A stretch of 64,000 nucleotides of DNA from positions 13,243,016 to 13,307,015 of the forward strand of contig NC_079893.1 in assembly GCF_024868665.1 (NCBI RefSeq), in the 5' to 3' direction. Under the pieces are notes generated by a model, which did not search any database, was not told the origin of the DNA, and saw nothing but the letters and a program-made list of their open reading frames with translations. The translations under genes were made by a program, and so were the position numbers. The stretch comes from Triplophysa rosa. Its lineage: Eukaryota > Chordata > Actinopteri > Cypriniformes > Nemacheilidae. Below, in pieces: positions 59,601 through 64,000 of the stretch (the stretch's first letter is position 1; every line of letters starts with the position of its first letter).

Positions 59601-62600
59601 GACGGATTACAATGAGGGCAATTTGTAACTCCCCGTTTCCCTTCATTAGAGCGTGATATGCTCGCGAAGGGACATGCGTGGTTTCACCTGTCATTGTTAC
59701 TGACTAGACATATGTGATGCGATCTGGGAAAACCTGTCGGATGTCACGCTGGGACACCTATCAAAGTAAACCACATAACATGCAGAATGAAGGTGTATCA
59801 ATGCACATTTCCCGCCAGTCTTGTGTAANGCCGTTCGAGGGAGAAAAAAAGTCTCCGCGACTCTGAAAGTCTCCCTGTGATTCAACAACAGACACACATT
59901 AGGCCCATATCGTGGTCTAAACCAATCAGAGATAGTGAAGGGCGGACCCCCCTCTGATTGGCCGTGGTCCAGATTTTCCTGTACGTGTGTGTACCAGAGG
60001 TCGTGTTAACCGAAAATTCTCTGTCATTGACAAAAAATGTTTACCAGTGACGGAAAAATCTGAAGGCCGTCCGTCCGTCAGCTATTTTGACGGATTACAA
60101 TGAGAGCAATTTGTAACTCCCCGTTTCCCTTCATTAGAGCGTGATATGCTCGCGAAGGGACGTGCGTGTTTTCACATGTCATTGTTACTGACTAGACATA
60201 TGTGATGCGATCTGAGAAAACCCGTCGGATGTCGCGCTGAGATGTGGGAAAGACAGTTCACCTATCAAAGTAAACTACATAACACGAAGAATGAAGGAGT
60301 ATCAATGCACATTTCCCGCCAGTCCTGCGTAAACTACGGCATGCAAAGTTTTTTTCATACAATGTTTTCGTGAGATGGCGGAGCTCCCCGTCTGCAGCAC
60401 CGGGAGTTATCTCTGCTCATGCGAGCCGGACCGCGATCGCAAAACATACAAGGGATGATCAAAAGTCCACACACTATGCACATGATAAACAAGGTAAAAC
60501 TTGCTTCACTGCTTATTAGTTGTTGACCGTACTGTTTGCTAGTTTCCTCGTGTAGTGATAACGGCAGAGCTCTCGTTCTTTAAGTGTGCCCTGCACCATT
60601 TTTCTTACTTTCGTTTTATTCAAACGGTTTTGTACAGTATTTTTATAGACTTCAAATAAGTCTATTTTTATAGACTACTGGCATTAAGAATGTACATATT
60701 TAACTGTTAGAGCACATCAAATCAAAATGTCATGATCTGAAAAAATAAACAGATATCTGGTTTTGTATAAATAAGATTTGTGACTCAGACAGTGGCCAGT
60801 GATTCACTGTTTCCAGTAATGCTCTTCCTAAAATGAGATTTTTCCTAAAAAATAGACTTTTATTAAATTGTTATTAAGTCTTTTACCACTGTAAAGTGAC
60901 TTTTACTTGTGATACTGGACTGTTGTGCTTTTATTTTCATCACTTAACTTTAAACCCGTTTTTCTCCAAATTCCGTTCCTTAAAATCCTAGCGCTTCAGC
61001 CGACCTCAGCCATAACTTTTGTTACATACATACAATGAGCAAAATAAAAACTGATTTGGAAAGGGCTTGGTATCAAAAACTGTAATATATAAATTTGCAC
61101 CATGTGTTGGGTTTTCCCAGATCGAATCACATATGAACATAAACATTAAAACATTAAATATATAGATGAATATAAACAACAACGGCTTTATTGGGCATTC
61201 AGTTGTATTAAAATACAAGTTCCGAGAAGCAAGTACAGCGTGATGATGTCACGAACATACTAATTACCACGTAAAGCCACCTTGCACTATAGAGACGGGT
61301 AATAATAGATTATGGCGGATTTTTTACGAGCCTGTCAGTCAAAATGACAGACAATAAAAAAGTCTAGCGCAACCTCTGGTGTGTACGTGTGAAAATGCTT
61401 GTGCTGCAGTCAGACAGAGAGGTGAGGAGCCTATAGGCCCGTCAGTTAAACAGAGTGGATGTAGCGCGGATGATGAGAGAAGATGAAAAGAACGATTGAC
61501 AACTTTTTCGTGAATAATGTTAAGTTAAGGCCTGATCGGTCCGAAAATCATAAGCAATGCTCTGACACGGAGCCATCAACCTCCCAGGTTATGTCCATTT
61601 ATCTTGAGATGTTTTAAGTTTAAATTTCAGTTCAGTGAAGCACTTTAAGCACCAACACTTCTTCAGTAAGTTACCTTTCTTGTAGAATTGTGCTTCAAAT
61701 AAAGAACTTTATGTTGACCAGATTGTTAGTTAATCATTTACAAGTCATTTTGCCTATATGGACAGCGATTTAAAAAAAAGTGAACTGGTAAAACGCGTTA
61801 AGTGTTAAATGCGATGCGGTCGAAAATTAAGAAAAAAGAGAAAAAAGAAAAAAGTTAGGCGCACCAGTGCAACCAGTGCAAAAAGTTAGTCTAGAGCCCT
61901 GCAAGGTATACACACATTCATTCAAATAAACAGATATGATGTTTTTGTGGGTGTTCCCAATAATGCAGACGCTCATCCACACCCACTGATTAACATGTAA
62001 TTTACATGACTTTGAAAATGAAAATGAAATAAAAGAGAAAAGAAAATGAAAATCAAACTTTACATTTTAATTTGAATTGTGTCAGTATTATTGCGTGAGC
62101 ATTAATAAAAAGCTTTGTAAAAATGTTTTAGCAATTTCTTTTTCACATTTGCCTTTTCATTTTCATATTGGCAGTCTTGCCTCAAGATTTTAGTGAAAAG
62201 GAAATGTCAAATCACCAATTGCATTTTCTTTTTCAATTTGACAATTTGATTTTTCTATTTCAACTGACAATTTATTTATTTAAATTTGGCAGGATTCACC
62301 TTCCATAGTATAATGCACAACATAAGAAATGTAATAATGACATTACATAGTGCACATACCTGATCTGTATTTGGTCAGAAGGCAAAAAAGCCTAAACTCA
62401 TTGGCAGTATAAGAGGCCAGAAAATCCTACAAAATGTAATGAAAAGAGTTGCAGCAGGGTTAAAATATGTTACATAATAAAATACTTTTCAGTTTTAACT
62501 ACATCTTTTATGTTTATGTTACCTTTATAGTTATATAATTCTTCAAGGATTTTGACATCTTCTCGGCACTTCCTTTCAAGTGAAGGTGCCCTTGAAAACA

Positions 62601-63348
62601 ACGTTTTTTTATATATATTTCTTTTAAGGTATCATTAACCATTAAAAAATGTAATAATACATGTAATAATAACGCTCTCATTAATTCTATTCATCATAAA
62701 ACAAATAAGCTTCCAATAATATCTAAGGCTGAAGACTGAGGTGATTACCTGAGTGCAGGAAGTAGTTTCCCCACTGTTCACACTGATGATACGCCTCTGA
62801 CTGAGCAATCTCATTCTCATGATGAGGAAAGGCGAGGTCGATCCCTCCCGAGTGGATGTCCAACTGCCTCCCAAATACTGAACTACAGATGAGATAAGAA
62901 AACAGTCTGTGTGAGTAATTGTGATATAGCTTGACATGCATATTTCTGTTGCATTGTAAAAAGGTCTATAAAATTCCTCTATGCCTAGAGGATCACCCTA
63001 TGTCTAAAAACTGTACTGTATGTCTAAAAAAGAAAAATGTGCTACTGACTACACTTGTAAATGCAGTGAACTTGCATTATGTGACAATGGGTTTCCTTAC
63101 AAACCAATGCTTACACAGTAAATGTACAATTGACAAAATTCAATAAGACACAACAGAAAAAGCAAAGCAAATATTGACTGAGGGGTATAAAGAGATCTTG
63201 GTAGGACAGAGTAAATACCTAGCAATTGTAGAACATTCAATGTGCCACCCAGGTCTTCCTTTACCCCAAGGTGACTCCCAGTAAGGTTCATGAGGTTTGG
63301 ATGCTTTCCACAAGGCAAAGTCCCTTGTTTCATTTTTATCCTGCATCC
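47698..63348 (-). CDS. cars2: Mitochondrial cysteinyl-tRNA synthetase, last nine coding exons
   Basis: Nine minus-strand exons with GT/AG borders and compatible phases: 63219-63348, 62749-62882, 62523-62590, 62360-62426, 57721-57859, 57465-57588, 57213-57308, 48021-48245 and 47698-47760 (stop 47698-47700), about 348 codons. The enzyme attaches cysteine to mitochondrial tRNA-Cys. Visible: [10 protein letters not shown] and [10 protein letters not shown] (zinc ligand Cys), [20 protein letters not shown] (zinc ligands His and Glu), [11 protein letters not shown], the ATP-binding EKMSKSLKN loop, then the helical domain ([26 protein letters not shown]) and the C-terminal [30 protein letters not shown] and the ending match CARS2 better than cytosolic CARS1, from recall. 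The HIGH-motif exons are outside the window. All visible exons are open, so the gene looks functional despite transposon-filled introns (about 9.0 and 4.5 kb). Confidence 0.93.
48246..48861. other. cars2 intron before hAT insertion
   Basis: Intronic AT-rich sequence without further recognised features. It ends in CCCTAGGC (48854-48861), one copy of the target duplication of the following element. Confidence 0.6.
49435..49709 (+). pseudogene. THAP-domain exon of a DNA transposon
   Basis: From ATG 49435 the frame encodes a THAP zinc-binding DNA-binding domain: Cys6 and Cys10 in [15 protein letters not shown], Trp29 in NEWLHF, Cys48 and His51 in [13 protein letters not shown], and the closing GAIPTI motif near residue 77. 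This satisfies the C2CH pattern C-x(2-4)-C-x(35-50)-C-x2-H. A donor (AACCT then GTAAGT) follows at 49710. The domain is intact, but no transposase catalytic exon is found before the element's end at 50678, so I treat it as a leftover first exon. It could still splice into other sequence. Its orientation is opposite to cars2. Confidence 0.85.
49909..50089 (+). repeat. 90-bp duplication across a single N
   Basis: 49909-49998 and 50000-50089 are the same 90 bases with about two differences, separated by one N at 49999. An overlap of two contigs joined by a placeholder N would look like this. Confidence 0.85.
50563..52564 (+). repeat. Left arm of 2.0-kb inverted repeat
   Basis: 2,002 bases whose reverse complement is 54231-56233; about 98-99% identical by eye. 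It contains a hAT terminus (TAGGGATGCACCGATACC near 50942) and a 47-base direct repeat (ATCTTCATAAACTTATCTTC, about 52246-52336), both also present in the other arm. Confidence 0.93.
53668..53934 (+). pseudogene. Second THAP-domain exon, decayed
   Basis: From ATG 53668 one frame gives a THAP domain with [24 protein letters not shown], then TAA at 53797-53799, [13 protein letters not shown] at 53869-53871 and a SIPTLF closing motif, followed by a donor-like GCTGTAAGT at 53935. It shares the layout of the THAP exon at 49435 but differs at many residues, so it comes from a different family member. Two stops make it a pseudogene. It lies in the loop between the 2.0-kb inverted repeats. Confidence 0.8.
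54231..56233 (-). repeat. Right arm of 2.0-kb inverted repeat
   Basis: 2,003 bases, reverse complement of 50563-52564. The outer end coincides exactly with the single N at 56234. Confidence 0.93.
56471..57014. mobile_element. Kolobok-like MITE in cars2 intron, about 544 bp
   Basis: AAAGGGGTCATATGACAC at 56471 and CCATATGACCCCTTTAA ending 57014 match the termini of the THAP-bearing element at 49141-50678, and the subterminal parts are also alike (ACATACCGTGCACATTTG, TAATACATGCATGGGCAACT). It is a deletion derivative without coding sequence. Confidence 0.85.
57912..62325. mobile_element. Palindromic element in cars2 intron, 4.4 kb, split by a hAT
   Basis: The left arm (57937-58345 and 58405-58765) pairs with the right arm (58975-59280 and 61943-62297). 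The outer ends are AATCCTGCCAAATTTAAATA and its inverse, with weaker pairing to about 57912 and 62325. The loop is 58766-58974. The right arm is interrupted by a hAT element at 59291-61901. No coding sequence. Removing the hAT leaves a palindrome of about 1.8 kb. Confidence 0.8.
59291..61901. mobile_element. hAT element with CAGGGCTCTAGAG termini
   Basis: CAGGGCTCTAGAGTGCGACC at 59291 and GTCTAGAGCCCTG ending 61901 are inverted termini, with CAAGG directly outside on both sides. The element includes two copies of a 0.47-0.50-kb segment (59364-59828 and 59830-60332) that meet at a single N (59829). Another copy of the same element starts at 63512. No transposase frame was recognised. Confidence 0.85.
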
Positions 63349-63511
63349 CTTAAATAAAAGATACTGTAATTCAGTAAGTTCATTACATTTTTATCAAATA
63401 TTTAAAAAAAATAGACATGTTAATCGTATGCATTTAAAATAACAGAAAGAAACAATAAAATCCTTGAGGAAAGTGTTTTGTGATTCAATTATGATGCATA
63501 TTACATGCAGT

Positions 63512-64000
63512 CAGGGCTCTAGAGTGCGACCAATTTGGTCGCACATGCGACTTGATTTCTCAATGGTGCGACTAAGAAAAATCTGAGGTCGCACCGGCCG
63601 TTCGAGGGAGAAAAAAAGTCTCCGCGACTCTGAAAGTCTCCCTGTGATTCAACAACAGACACACATTAGGCCCATATCGTGGTCTAAACCAATCAGAGAT
63701 AGTGAAGGGCGGACCCCCCTCTGATTGGCCGTGGTCCAGATTTTCCTGTACGTGTGTGTACCAGAGGTCGTGTTAACCGAAAATTCTCTGTCATTGACAA
63801 AAAATGTTTACCAGTGACGGAAAAATCTGAAGGCCGTCCGTCCGTCAGCTATTTTGACGGATTACAATGAGAGCAATTTGTAACTCCCCGTTTCCCTTCA
63901 TTAGAGCGTGATATGCTCGCGAAGGGACGTGCGTGTTTTCACATGTCATTGTTACTGACTAGACATATGTGATGCGATCTGAGAAAACCCGTCGGATGTC
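63512..64000 (+). mobile_element. hAT element, same family, cut by window end
   Basis: CAGGGCTCTAGAGTGCGACC at 63512 starts a copy of the element at 59291; from 63597 on it is nearly identical to 59830-60240. It lies in the cars2 intron upstream of the exon at 63219-63348 and continues beyond the window. Confidence 0.88.

Noticed and set aside
62635..62937. 100-codon minus-strand frame
   Set aside because: Wrong-phase reading of a cars2 exon and its intron.
63219..63348. Cytosolic cars1 rather than cars2
   Set aside because: The [14 protein letters not shown] segment and the short C-terminus ending soon after STWE fit the mitochondrial enzyme; CARS1 has a long lysine-rich C-terminal extension that is absent here.

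Overview
The window looks like a piece of a teleost fish nuclear genome, most likely a cyprinid. Two vertebrate genes with spliced exons lie at the ends, and most of the rest is mobile DNA typical of carp and zebrafish relatives: hAT, Tc1/mariner and TTAA-flanked (Kolobok-like) DNA transposons, tRNA-derived SINEs, L2/CR1-like LINEs and a chromodomain Ty3/gypsy element. It is a draft assembly, with one 100-N gap (21987-22086) and four single-N joints (27452, 49999, 56234, 59829). No bacterial operons, CRISPR arrays or rRNA genes are present.

Left end (1-2450): the last seven coding exons and the 3' end of a + strand gene that I read as tmem131l. From 2.9 to 10.7 kb there is a broken hAT transposase cut by a 290-bp foldback element, then a large palindromic element (5403-10620) whose arms are packed with ACGCCGT/ACGGCGT motifs and whose centre holds nested Tc1-like and other elements. 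From 11 to 22 kb come a 60-bp minisatellite, a LINE split exactly by a hAT insertion, a decayed Tc1/mariner-type element, possible orphan minus-strand exons, a three-fold tandem repeat and the N gap. From 22.3 to 27.1 kb is a 2.3-kb tandem duplication with internal sub-repeats.

From 29.36 to 36.77 kb lies a Ty3/gypsy chromovirus-type retrotransposon (Sushi-like) with about 97% identical LTRs. It is disabled by stops, frameshifts, an RNase H/integrase deletion and two inserted DNA elements. A tRNA-like segment sits inside both LTRs. From 37 to 45 kb are two abutting MITEs and one LINE inserted in another, each LINE also carrying a SINE.

Right end (47698-63348, minus strand): the last nine coding exons of cars2, mitochondrial cysteinyl-tRNA synthetase. 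They look intact (KMSKS loop and zinc-ligand residues present, all phases compatible) although two introns have been greatly expanded. One holds a 7,469-bp hAT element with a perfect 8-bp target duplication, two different THAP-domain exons and a 2.0-kb near-perfect inverted repeat. The other holds a 4.4-kb palindromic element that was itself hit by a hAT. The upstream part of cars2 and of tmem131l lies outside the window.

The most noteworthy structures are the hAT/THAP composite in cars2, the LTR-borne tRNA-like sequence, the palindromic elements, and repeats that meet at single-N joints and may be assembly artefacts. I found no evidence of a wholly new functional system.
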